Positions 9,182 through 16,964 of a stretch of 64,000 bases of DNA are shown one piece after another. Position numbers and translations under genes: made by a program. Below the pieces are notes generated by a model. The model ran no database searches and was not told the DNA's origin. It saw only the letters and a list, made by a program, of their open reading frames with translations. Location of the stretch: contig JADJOY010000004.1 in the NCBI GenBank assembly GCA_016713535.1, positions 1 to 64,000 of the forward strand, read 5' to 3'. The stretch is from Deltaproteobacteria bacterium (GTDB lineage: Bacteria; JADJOY01). Positions within the stretch are counted from its first letter, which is position 1. Each line of letters opens with the position of its first letter.

Positions 9182-10327
9182 TCAGAAATCCTGAAAGAGG
9201 CTACCGGCGGACCAATCCGAGGTGCCGGCTGAGGTTCGGAGGGATCCTCCGCTGACGGCCGCGGCCGCGCCGGACGCTACATTGCCGCCGCCGCCAGCCA
9301 CCGACGAATCCTGCCCGGTCGCGGCATTGTCTACGCCGCCCGTGACGGCCGAGAATTGGCCGTCCGCACGATTCTCGCGTCCGCCCGTTACCGTAGCGCC
9401 CTTGCCTTGCGCGTGGTTGAAATAGCCACCGCTGGCCCAAGCCGACTGCCCAGATGCCGTATTGGCTTCGCCGGCACTTGCGCTCGAGTAGATGCCGGCA
9501 GCTTCGTTCAAGTACCCGCCAGTGACGGCGGACGCGTGGCCACCTGCATAGTTGGCTTGTCCGCCGGTTATCGAAGCGAACGGGCCAGCGGCTTCATTGT
9601 CGTTTCCCCCGCTGATGCTGGCCGCTTCGCCGCTAGCGACGTTGTCCTCGCCGCCAGTGACGGACGCAAGCGCACCACTTGCGGTGTTGAGCTGCCCCCC
9701 AAGCGCGGTGGCCGACAGCCCGTGTGCCGTGTTGAGCGCTCCGCCGGCCACGAGCGCATGAATGCCGTCAGCGCGGTTCTTGAATCCGCCTGCGACGGTC
9801 GCATAGGACGGCGACTGCGAATCATCGGTCGCCGTGTCCGTGGCGGTGTTGTTGCTTCCGCCGGTGACCGCCGTGAACCGGCCGGTAGCCGCGTTGTTCC
9901 ACCCGCCGGCCGCGATGGAGCCACCGCCGCTCGCCAAGCCATATTGACCGCCTGCAACGGTGCCGAACTCACCTGTTGCGCGGTTCAGCCGCCCGCCGAA
10001 CACACCGGCGCTCGGGGCCGAAACCGCGTTCTGAAAGCCGGTCACGACGCCGCCGTAGCTCGTGTAACTATGCTCATCGCCGACGACCAGGTTGTGTGAG
10101 CCACGCTTCTTGCTGGGAAACCCGTCCACGGTGTTGGCTGTGTCATACCCGATGATCAGGTTTCCAAGCCCGTTCACGCTCTTGGTAGACCCAGTCCCGT
10201 TGGTGATCTGTACGTTGCAGCCGTCGATACGCAACGTGTCTCCATCGATTCGCATCGTGCACTTTGCCGCGGCGTTCGACGAGGCGAGCGCTAGCACGAT
10301 TGCTGCGACAGGTGGGATGAGCTTCAC
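9182..10327 (-). CDS. Secreted beta-roll repeat protein (YadA-head-like), copy 1
   Basis: 381 residues, GTG start at 10325-10327 after a GGAGGA ribosome-binding site. The signal peptide (AAIVLALASSNAAA) is followed by a short cap with two Cys (KCTMRIDGD and IDGCNVQITNG) and then repeats of about 14 residues of the type SVTGGxxNxASGxxA to the C-terminus. Such repeats form left-handed beta-rolls in heads of trimeric autotransporter adhesins. No coiled-coil stalk or membrane anchor is present, so this is not a normal autotransporter. It ends SDWSAGSLFQDF, a terminal motif shared with the other copies. It is the most divergent full copy and lies opposite to the others. Role unknown; surface or extracellular matrix protein is an inference. 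Confidence 0.75.
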   Translation of the reverse strand: MKLIPPVAAIVLALASSNAAAKCTMRIDGDTLRIDGCNVQITNGTGSTKSVNGLGNLIIGYDTANTVDGFPSKKRGSHNLVVGDEHSYTSYGGVVTGFQNAVSAPSAGVFGGRLNRATGEFGTVAGGQYGLASGGGSIAAGGWNNAATGRFTAVTGGSNNTATDTATDDSQSPSYATVAGGFKNRADGIHALVAGGALNTAHGLSATALGGQLNTASGALASVTGGEDNVASGEAASISGGNDNEAAGPFASITGGQANYAGGHASAVTGGYLNEAAGIYSSASAGEANTASGQSAWASGGYFNHAQGKGATVTGGRENRADGQFSAVTGGVDNAATGQDSSVAGGGGNVASGAAAAVSGGSLRTSAGTSDWSAGSLFQDF

Positions 10328-10409
10328 GGTCGTTCCTCCGGATGCGGCGGATGCCGGGATCCGATTGGTGGCTCTGGCGCCGTCTGGCTCCAGTGCAACT
10401 GGGCGTGAG

Positions 10410-10547
10410 ACCCACCTCTACTCCACCGTCTCCGGCGGCATCAACAAGCAGGCGAACGGCGAACTCAGCACCGTCAGCGGGGGAGACAGTCGGGTCGTGA
10501 GCGGCCAACGCGACTGGGCAGCCGGCGGCCTGTTCCAGGAGAACTGA
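10410..10547 (+). pseudogene. C-terminal fragment of a beta-roll repeat protein
   Basis: Reads YSTVSGGINKQANGELSTVS and then, after one more repeat, RDWAAGGLFQEN and a stop. These are about two beta-roll repeats plus the family's terminal DW-AG-x-x-FQ motif. It has no signal peptide, cysteine cap or ribosome-binding site. It begins about 80 bases from the start of copy 1 but on the opposite strand, which suggests that copy 1 sits inside, or was inverted next to, an older copy. Confidence 0.7.
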
Positions 10548-10615
10548 CGCAGGGTCGGCGCGCCGCCGAGTTGGCGCTCGCCCCTACAGACTTGCAGGGT
10601 GACGCGTGGCGCCTC

Positions 10616-10692
10616 GGTATGGAGGGCGCGGCTCCGCCGCGCCGCGGCCCGCCGGAGGCGGGCCCTCCAGACCAAGCGCGATCCGCTGGAGG
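10616..10692. repeat. 77-bp double-hairpin repeat, copy A
   Basis: Contains GGCGCGGC-TCC-GCCGCGCC followed by GGCCCGCC-GGA-GGCGGGCC and CCTCCAG, ending ATCCGCTGGAGG. It is almost identical to 11240-11316, with one difference by eye. A variant of the CTTCGT hairpin follows immediately (10693-10718). Confidence 0.75.
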
Positions 10693-10727
10693 GCGGCCGC
10701 TTCGTCTCCGAGCGGCCGGTCTCACCG

Positions 10728-10973
10728 TTGACGCTGGAGCAGGAGTACTGGGCGTGGACCGAGGACGGCGAGGCGATCCTGCAGCACAAGGAGGCGATCC
10801 TCGACCTCATGGTGAATGGCGCGCCGGCGCTCGATCTCGCCATCGAGACGGCGGCGACCAGCGTGGATGGGTGCCGAGTCGAGCGGCGCGGTGACGGTGT
10901 CGTCGTGAGCCGAGCCGGCGCTGTGCTCGCCCCGTTCTACGAGCGTCTCGCCGCGCGCTTGCTCGATGGGTGA
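10728..10973 (+). CDS. Short unrecognised ORF, possible gene fragment
   Basis: About 81 residues from a TTG at 10728. The sequence has protein-like composition (TLEQEYWAWTEDGEAILQHK, then ILDLMVNGAPALDLAIETAA) and ends in a helical FYERLAARLLDG. Its amino-acid make-up differs from the Arg/Ala-rich shadow frames around it, so it may be the C-terminal piece of a once longer gene cut off by the hairpin repeats at 10616-10718. No ribosome-binding site. I do not recognise a family. Confidence 0.3.
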   Translation: MTLEQEYWAWTEDGEAILQHKEAILDLMVNGAPALDLAIETAATSVDGCRVERRGDGVVVSRAGAVLAPFYERLAARLLDG

Positions 10974-11122
10974 TTCGCGGGGTCGGCTGGCGGTTACCAG
11001 CGGGGATGAAGTCCGCCCCCTGTTCGCCTGCGCGTTCGGTTTCGGCGTCCGCCGAACCTTCTGCGGGAAATTCTTGTGCTAGCAGGTAGAACAGCCACCG
11101 CGAAAATAGAACGTGTGAAGGT

Positions 11123-11150
11123 GTCCTGCGGGCGAGCTCGCCCGCAGGAC
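11123..11150. repeat. Perfect 28-bp palindrome
   Basis: GTCCTGCGGGCGAG is followed directly by its reverse complement with no loop. It lies in the gene-free stretch 10974-11620, which otherwise holds the second 77-bp repeat, a CTTCGT hairpin (11366-11387) and the second 151-bp element. Confidence 0.7.
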
Positions 11151-11239
11151 GCGAAACTTGTCGGGTCGCTCGGCATCGCGCGCACGACGAAGCGCGCGCC
11201 TCCAGCGGGCCTGAGCGCCCCTGCTGCTGCGTCAGCACC

Positions 11240-11316
11240 GGTATGGACGGCGCGGCTCCGCCGCGCCGCGGCCCGCCGGAGGCGGGCCCTCCAGACCAAG
11301 CGCGATCCGCTGGAGG
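11240..11316. repeat. 77-bp double-hairpin repeat, copy B
   Basis: Near-identical copy of 10616-10692. Downstream it continues into a different sequence, then a CTTCGT hairpin at 11366-11387. So the 77-bp unit is the conserved module and its right neighbours vary. Confidence 0.75.
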
Positions 11317-11465
11317 CGGCGCGGTCCCTCGCGCCGCACGGGGCCGCCGGATCGATCCGCTGGAGGGCGGTCGCTTCGTCGGCCGCCGCAGCGCGGTCCC
11401 TCGCGTGTCGCCGGGCACGCGACGCGTGCGCCTCCAGAGCCGCGGACGATCGCGCGGAGCCGTTC

Positions 11466-11616
11466 GGAGGGTCGCGCTCCGCGCGACCGGCGATACGCGA
11501 GGGCGTGACGTCGGCGATGCCGTGGTTCGCTGGACGGCGCCGACCGAGCAGGAATCGACGGCGTCGCCGGTGCGAAGGTCGTCGCGTATCGCCGGGCACG
11601 CGACGCGTGCCCCTCC
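11466..11616. repeat. 151-bp inverted-repeat element, copy B
   Basis: Same length and order as 4166-4316: GGAGGG, hairpin GGTCGCGC/GCGCGACC, CCGGCGATACGCGA at 11487-11500, its exact complement TCGCGTATCGCCGG at 11582-11595, a GGGCACGCGACGCGTGCCC hairpin and CTCC. The inner arms form a perfect 14-bp inverted repeat, stronger than in copy A. The element ends 4 bases before the FIST stop codon, so it could act as the 3' end signal of the leu-FIST operon. Confidence 0.65.
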
Positions 11617-11620
11617 CCGA

Positions 11621-12814
11621 TCAGCGCTTGGGGCGGAAGAGTCCGAAGGAGCTGGTGTAGCCGTGCAGGAAGGTCGCGCCGCCCACGGGGCCGATCTCGC
11701 CGTTGCAGAAGAACCCGCCGAGTGGGCGCTCGCCGAGGCGCTCGGCGAAGACCTCGGTGTCGTGGTCGGGCCGGCCGTAGAGGTGGGCACCGCGGCCCAG
11801 GCACGAGAAGAGCAGGGCGCCCGCCACCGAGCTCGCCTCGTCGCCGCCGCCCCGGTAGCGATCGAGCATCGAGATCAGGTCGTCGCGCGAGGTCTCGGCG
11901 TCGCGGAGGTGGAACTGCACCACCTGCCGCTCCTCGAGCAGTGCGCCGACCACCAGCCCTTTGCTCTCGCGCTCCTGCCCCATGATGTTGCGGATCAGGA
12001 AGTCCCCCTGGCGGTACGCCTGCTGGTCCTCGCGCATGACCACGCCGAGGAAGAGCGAGTGGCGCAAGAGCTCCTGGTCGCGCCGCTTGAGCGCCTGGAA
12101 GAGCTCCATGAGCACCTCCATCACCGGGCGCCCGTCGACGTCGATGAGCAGGTTGCGGCGGCAGCGCGTCACGAACATCGGGTTGCCGATCGGTCTGCAG
12201 CCCTGCGCCACGACCGCGTCCACCGCGACGTTGCCCGTGAGCGCGACGCCCACCACGCCGGTGCGGTAGGTCTGGCCGTCGAGCCACAGCGCATTGGCGC
12301 CGCCCTGGCGTCCGCCGCTCGCGAGCCCGCCCACCTTGGTGGCGGTCGGGTAATACGTGTCGAGCCCACCGATCAGCTTCTCCGGCTCGAACGTGAACGG
12401 GTCGGGCAGCACCACGAAGTGGGGGTCGTCGATCGCCGCCACCCCCAGCCACCGATCCCACGCCTCGCGCCCCGCGCTCACCTCGGGCACGTCGCCGAGC
12501 TCGGCGCGCAGCGGCGTGACCTTCACGTCGGGCAGGTGGGCGGCGGTGAGCGAGAAGCCGGGCCGCTCCTCGACCTCGTGGCCTCCGCCGATCACTCCGC
12601 CCGCGCTGCAGCCGAGCACACGGGCGCCCGGGAACGCCGCCGCGAGGAGCGCCGCGATCGCGTCGTAGCTCGACGCGTGGTGCGGCGAGACGAACGCGAC
12701 GACCAGATCGGCGCGCGTTCCCGCGAGCTGCTCGCGCACCTCGCCGCACACCGCGGCGAGGGCTTCGGTGGTGGTGGGCAGGTCGGAGACGGCCGACGCC
12801 CACCGCATCGTCAT
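11621..12814 (-). CDS. FIST domain signal sensor protein
   Basis: 397 residues. FIST_N covers about residues 25-220 (DLVVAFVSPHH, then VLGCSAGGVIGGGHEVEE) and FIST_C about 225-385 (PVMEVLMELF, then GALLFSCLGRG and FFCNGEIGPVGG). FIST proteins are thought to sense small molecules, probably amino acids, and feed into signal transduction. Here the protein stands alone without a kinase or methyl-accepting domain. Its ATG (12812-12814) overlaps the leuD stop as ATGA, so it is translationally coupled to the leucine genes. The partner is unknown; the PilZ protein at 8146 is not in the same operon. Confidence 0.85.
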   Translation of the reverse strand: MTMRWASAVSDLPTTTEALAAVCGEVREQLAGTRADLVVAFVSPHHASSYDAIAALLAAAFPGARVLGCSAGGVIGGGHEVEERPGFSLTAAHLPDVKVTPLRAELGDVPEVSAGREAWDRWLGVAAIDDPHFVVLPDPFTFEPEKLIGGLDTYYPTATKVGGLASGGRQGGANALWLDGQTYRTGVVGVALTGNVAVDAVVAQGCRPIGNPMFVTRCRRNLLIDVDGRPVMEVLMELFQALKRRDQELLRHSLFLGVVMREDQQAYRQGDFLIRNIMGQERESKGLVVGALLEERQVVQFHLRDAETSRDDLISMLDRYRGGGDEASSVAGALLFSCLGRGAHLYGRPDHDTEVFAERLGERPLGGFFCNGEIGPVGGATFLHGYTSSFGLFRPKR

Positions 12815-13449
12815 CGGGCGGCCTCGCCGAACCCGGTGACGTAGGGAAGCCGCTCCGCCGTCGAGCGGATCGCGCTCGCCGCCACCAAGAGCGTGCGGGT
12901 CGCGTCCCAGGTGCCCTCGGTGAGCGTCTTGCGAGCGCTGTCGGGCATCCGCGCCGGGAAGCGCTGGTCGCGGCAGATCACCGCCATCTCCTCGAGATCC
13001 ACGATCACCTCGGCGCGCGGCTCGCTCTTCACCAGCTCCTTGAGCCGGGCGAGGTCCTCCTTCGAGACCGTCACCGCCGGCATGCCGAGGGTGGTGCAGT
13101 TGCCGAAGAAGATCTCGGCGAACGACTCGCCCACCAGCGCCTCGATCCCCCAGCGCTGGATCGACTGGGGCGCGTGCTCGCGCGAGCTGCCGCAGCCGAA
13201 GTTGCGGTCGACGAGGAGCACCTTGGCGCCCTGGTAGCGCGGGTCGTCGAAGGGGTGGCCGAGGGGCTGGCCGTCGGGGCCGGTCCGCACGTCCTCGAAG
13301 ACGTGCTCCTCGAGGCCCTCGAAGGTGATGCACTTCATGAAGCGCGCGGGGATGATGCGGTCGGTGTCGATGTCGTCGCCGTCCACCGGCACGGCGCGGC
13401 CGCTCTTGCGCTCGATCTTCTCCAGCACGGAGTCCTTGGCGTCGCTCAT
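12811..13449 (-). CDS. leuD: 3-isopropylmalate dehydratase small subunit
   Basis: 212 residues, normal LeuD length. With LeuC it isomerises 2-isopropylmalate to 3-isopropylmalate in leucine synthesis. Diagnostic motifs are DDIDTDRIIPARFMK near residues 22-36, NFGCGSSREHAPQ in the middle (swivel domain substrate loop), and FFGNCTTLGMPAV. The start ATG at 13447-13449 shares a base with the leuC stop (TGATG). The stop overlaps the FIST start. Tight spacing shows a leuC-leuD-FIST operon. No leuA or leuB is present in the window. Confidence 0.95.
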   Translation of the reverse strand: MSDAKDSVLEKIERKSGRAVPVDGDDIDTDRIIPARFMKCITFEGLEEHVFEDVRTGPDGQPLGHPFDDPRYQGAKVLLVDRNFGCGSSREHAPQSIQRWGIEALVGESFAEIFFGNCTTLGMPAVTVSKEDLARLKELVKSEPRAEVIVDLEEMAVICRDQRFPARMPDSARKTLTEGTWDATRTLLVAASAIRSTAERLPYVTGFGEAAR

Positions 13450-14849
13450 CACAGCATCTCCCGGACGTCGGTGACCTTCCCCGAGACCGCCGCCGCCGCG
13501 ACCATCGCCGGGCTCATGAGCAGGGTGCGGCCGGTGGGGCTGCCCTGGCGGCCCTTGAAGTTGCGGTTCGAGGACGAGGCGCAGATCTCGCGACCGCGCA
13601 GCTTGTCGGGGTTCATCGCCAGGCACATCGAGCAGCCGGGCTCGCGCCAGTCGAAGCCGGCGGCGCGGAAGATCTCGTGGAGCCCTTCGGCCTCGGCGGC
13701 GTTCTTGACCGCGCGCGAGCCCGGCACCACCAGCGCCCGAACCCCCGACTTCACGCTGCGGCCCTTCACCACCCGGGCGGCCTCGCGCAGGTCCGAGATG
13801 CGGCTGTTGGTGCAGCTCCCGATGAACGCCACGTCGATCGGCGTGCCGGCGATCGGCGCGCCCGGCGTCAGGTCCATGAACTCGAACGCCTCGCGCGCGG
13901 TGGCGCGCTCCTCGTCGGGGAGCTCCTCGGGGCGGGGCAGCTTCTCGTCCACGCCCAGCGCCTGGCCGGGGTTGATGCCCCACGTGACGGTCGGCGCGAT
14001 CTCGGCGCCGGCGAGCTCGACGTCGTCGTCGAAACGCGCGTCGGCGTCGCTGGCGATCGACTTCCACCACGCCACCGCCTTGTCCCACGCCTCGCCCGAC
14101 GGGCTGTGGGCGCGGCCCTTCAGGTAGGCGAACGTGGTCTCGTCGGGGTTGATGTAGCCGACCCGCGCGCCGCCCTCGATCGCCATGTTGCAGACCGTGA
14201 GCCGCTCCTCCATCGACATGTTCTGGATGACGTCGCCCGCGTACTCGTACGCGTAGCCGACGCCGCCGTTCACGCCGAGGCGGCGGATCACGTGAAGCGT
14301 GACGTCCTTGGCGTAGACCCCGCCGCCGAGCTTGCCGGTGACGCGCACGCGCCGGACCTTGGGGCGGCCGAGCGCCATGGTCTGGGTGGCGAGGACGTCG
14401 CGGACCTGGCTGGTGCCGATGCCGAACGCGATCGCGCCGAAGGCGCCGTGGGTGGACGTGTGGCTGTCGCCGCAGGCGATCGTCATGCCCGGCTGGGTCA
14501 GGCCGAGCTCGGGGCCGATGACGTGGACGATTCCCTGGTTCGCGGTGCCGACGCCGAAGAACGGGATGGCGAATTCGCGGCAGTTCGCGTCGAGGGCCTC
14601 GAGCATCTTCTCGGCGAGGTCGTCCTTGAGCGGACGCGCGAGGTCGTCGGTGGGGACGATGTGGTCGACGGTCGCGAAGGTGCGGTTGGGATAGAGCACC
14701 TTCAGCCCGGCTTCGCGAAGCATCTGGAACGCCTGCGGGCTCGTCACCTCGTGGATGAGGTGCAGACCGATGAAGAGCTGCGTCTGTCCGCTGTCGAGCT
14801 CGCGGACCGTGTGCAGGTCCCAGACTTTGTCGAAGAGACTTCGGCCCAT
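13449..14849 (-). CDS. leuC: 3-isopropylmalate dehydratase large subunit
   Basis: 466 residues, full-length aconitase-family large subunit with a 4Fe-4S cluster. The N-terminus is [15 protein letters not shown]. Conserved pieces include [37 protein letters not shown], and the cluster ligands in [13 protein letters not shown] and [11 protein letters not shown]. The start at 14847-14849 follows AAGGAAAAGGAAGG, a strong ribosome-binding site, and matches family N-termini. First gene of the operon. The upstream 420 bases are shared with the divergent beta-roll gene and carry hairpin repeats. I see no clear leader peptide or riboswitch there. Confidence 0.95.
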   Translation of the reverse strand: MGRSLFDKVWDLHTVRELDSGQTQLFIGLHLIHEVTSPQAFQMLREAGLKVLYPNRTFATVDHIVPTDDLARPLKDDLAEKMLEALDANCREFAIPFFGVGTANQGIVHVIGPELGLTQPGMTIACGDSHTSTHGAFGAIAFGIGTSQVRDVLATQTMALGRPKVRRVRVTGKLGGGVYAKDVTLHVIRRLGVNGGVGYAYEYAGDVIQNMSMEERLTVCNMAIEGGARVGYINPDETTFAYLKGRAHSPSGEAWDKAVAWWKSIASDADARFDDDVELAGAEIAPTVTWGINPGQALGVDEKLPRPEELPDEERATAREAFEFMDLTPGAPIAGTPIDVAFIGSCTNSRISDLREAARVVKGRSVKSGVRALVVPGSRAVKNAAEAEGLHEIFRAAGFDWREPGCSMCLAMNPDKLRGREICASSSNRNFKGRQGSPTGRTLLMSPAMVAAAAVSGKVTDVREML

Positions 14850-15079
14850 GGCGCCTTCCTTTTCCTTCCTTCCGAGATCGGTCTGCGGGAAGACCGGCGC
14901 GCGCCGAGCAAGGCGTCGCCGGCACATCGCGCGCAAGACCGGGCGGAGCCCGGTGCGGTTCCCCACGAGCGGCAGGACGCGCGCGATGCGGTTCGAGCGT
15001 ACGTAAGGTACGGCGCACGCCGGAACGCGGCAAATCCGCGCGCTGCGCGGGTAGGGGCACGCGCGCCGGATCGCTGGGT

Positions 15080-15195
15080 CGGTCTGGAGGGCGCGCTTCC
15101 GGCGCGCCGGGGAGCCGGCGGACCGCAGGGAGGCGGTGCCTCCGACGGGTACCGAGGCGCGGTGCGCCGGTCCGGTCGTCGGGCGCCCTTCTTGC
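15080..15195. repeat. Hairpin repeat cluster between leuC and beta-roll copy 2
   Basis: CTGGAGGGCGCGCTTCCGGCGCGCC (hairpin arms at 15090-15108), then GGACCGCAGGGAGGCGGTGCC and more imperfect palindromes. The same order of two hairpins occurs at 18149-18204. The rest of the 14850-15269 gap shows no gene. Confidence 0.6.
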
Positions 15196-15269
15196 TGCGT
15201 TTACGGGGCAGGGGAGCCGGACCGGCTGGGCTCCACGTCGTCGGATTCCGTGCCCCTCGGGAGGGCGTC

Positions 15270-16535
15270 ATGAGAATCCTCGAACGGGTCACCCGGATCG
15301 TCGTCGTTTCGGCGGCTCTCCTGGCCACGGCCCCGAGCGTCGCGCTCGCCGCCTGCCAGATGATCATGCCTGGAGATCCGGGCGGTAAGGCGAACACGAT
15401 CATCCTCAAGGGATGCAACCTGGAGATCAACAACGGCGCCGGCTCGACGGCGACGGTCAATGGTCTCGGCAACGTCATCGTCGGCTACAACGAGAACCGT
15501 GGCGGCGGTGCGGACCGCCGCACCGGCTCCCACAACGTGATCGTGGGCGCGAAAGACAACTTCACCAGCTACGGCGGGCTGGTGGTCGGTTACCAGAACG
15601 AGACGAGCGCCTCCTACGCCACCGTGAACGGCGGTTCCGAGAACCTCGCCAGCGGCTCGTACGCGGCGATCGCGGGCGGCCGTGCCAATGCCGCGAGCGG
15701 TGCCTATTCCTCGATCACCGGCGGCCAGTACGGCGCCGCGGTGGGCGGCTCGTCGATGGTGCTGGGCGGCTGGAACAACCAGGCGCGGGCGAACTTCGCG
15801 ACGGTGGCCGGCGGGCGCGACAACGTCGCCACCAGCAAGACGCCCGCGGATCCCTACGCCGTCTCGTACTCCACCGTGAGCGGTGGCTCGACCAACACCG
15901 CGAGCGGGAGCGCGGCGGTGGTCAGCGCGGGCTACGGCAACACCGCGAGCGGGAGCTACGCCGCGGTGAGCGGCGGCTACAGCAACGACGCGACCGGAGG
16001 TTCGGCGTCCGTGACCGGCGGCGTCAGTAACGAAGCGAGCGGCAGCTATGCGTCGGTGACCGGTGGTTACGCCAACGAGGCGTCCGGGCAGAGCTCCTCG
16101 GTCACGGCCGGCACGCTCAATGATGCCACCGCGATGCAGGCGGCGGTTCATGGCGGCGATGACAACGTGGCCAGCGCCGAGAGCGCGGTCGTCAGCGGCG
16201 GCTCGACCAACACCGCGAGCGCCGAGGCGACGGCGGTGAGCGGCGGCTGGGGCAACACGGCGAGCGGGTTCGCCGCCTCCGTCAGCGGAGGCTCCGGCAA
16301 CACCTCGAGCGGGATTTACTGCTGGGTCGGCGGAGGATACGGAAACGGGTCGCTGGCCAACTATTCGTCGGTCGCCGGCGGCTACGACAACGAGGCGAGC
16401 GGCGGCTATTCAGCCGTCGGCGGCGGGAGGTCCAACTCGGCGACGGGTGACTACGCCGTGGTGAGTGGCGGACTCGAACGCTCGGCGACCGATCTGTACG
16501 ACTGGCGCGCCGGCGGCCTCTTCCAGGGCGAGTGA
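15270..16535 (+). CDS. Secreted beta-roll repeat protein (YadA-head-like), copy 2
   Basis: 421 residues. The ATG at 15270 follows GGGAGGG. The signal peptide ends VALAA; the cap carries two Cys (CQMIMPGDPGGK and KGCNLEINNG), then TVNGLGNVIVGYNENRGGG and a long run of about 14-residue repeats (YATVNGGSENLASGS, YAAIAGGRANAASGA and so on) to the end. A conserved interruption, SKTPADPYAV, lies about two fifths along. The terminus is YDWRAGGLFQGE. The N-terminal half is nearly identical to copy 3. The longer open frame upstream (from 13677) is antisense to leuC and was ignored. Likely exported; a trimeric left-handed beta-roll is inferred from the repeat pattern. Confidence 0.8.
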   Translation: MRILERVTRIVVVSAALLATAPSVALAACQMIMPGDPGGKANTIILKGCNLEINNGAGSTATVNGLGNVIVGYNENRGGGADRRTGSHNVIVGAKDNFTSYGGLVVGYQNETSASYATVNGGSENLASGSYAAIAGGRANAASGAYSSITGGQYGAAVGGSSMVLGGWNNQARANFATVAGGRDNVATSKTPADPYAVSYSTVSGGSTNTASGSAAVVSAGYGNTASGSYAAVSGGYSNDATGGSASVTGGVSNEASGSYASVTGGYANEASGQSSSVTAGTLNDATAMQAAVHGGDDNVASAESAVVSGGSTNTASAEATAVSGGWGNTASGFAASVSGGSGNTSSGIYCWVGGGYGNGSLANYSSVAGGYDNEASGGYSAVGGGRSNSATGDYAVVSGGLERSATDLYDWRAGGLFQGE

Positions 16536-16653
16536 CTGCGGCGAGCCGGTCCGCGCGCTGCGCGCCGGCGGAGCGGCGCTTGCTCGTGCTCCGCGCGAGC
16601 GGCGTCGCCGGTTCGATACGCCGCAGGGATCGAGGGATCCAGGGGAGCGTGCG

Positions 16654-16923
16654 ATGAAACGGAACGGGTTCCGGTTCGTGATCGCCCTCGCGGTGGGCGC
16701 GCGGCCATGCGACCGTGAGCGGTGGCATCGCCAGCACGGCGAGCGGTGACAGCTCGGCGGTGTGCGGAGGTAGCGACAACGAGGCGCTCGGCGACCGCAG
16801 CACGGTGGGTGGCGGCCTCACCAACGTGGCGGCGGCTACTGCTCATCGGTCTCGGGCGGCCTGGAGCGCACGGTGAACGGCTTCTACGACTGGCGCGCGG
16901 GGAGCTCCTTCCAGGATCAGTGA
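16654..16923 (+). pseudogene. Truncated beta-roll repeat gene
   Basis: Starts with a good ribosome-binding site (GGGGAGCG) and MKRNGFRFVIALAVGAR, a signal peptide start. It then jumps out of frame into repeat sequence (ATVSGGIASTASGDSSAVCG) and, after another frame change, ends GGYCSSVSGGLERTVNGFYD and WRAGSSFQDQ. The cysteine cap and most repeats are missing, leaving about 270 bases of the expected 1.1-1.3 kb. Internal deletion by recombination between repeats is the simplest explanation. Confidence 0.75.
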
Positions 16924-16964
16924 GTCGCGCGTCGCGCGGACGTTTCGTCCCGAAGGAGGGTGCG

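Noticed and set aside
14850-15269. Leucine leader peptide or T-box/riboswitch upstream of leuC
   Set aside because: No run of Leu codons with attenuator and no T-box-like pattern; only the dispersed hairpins are visible.
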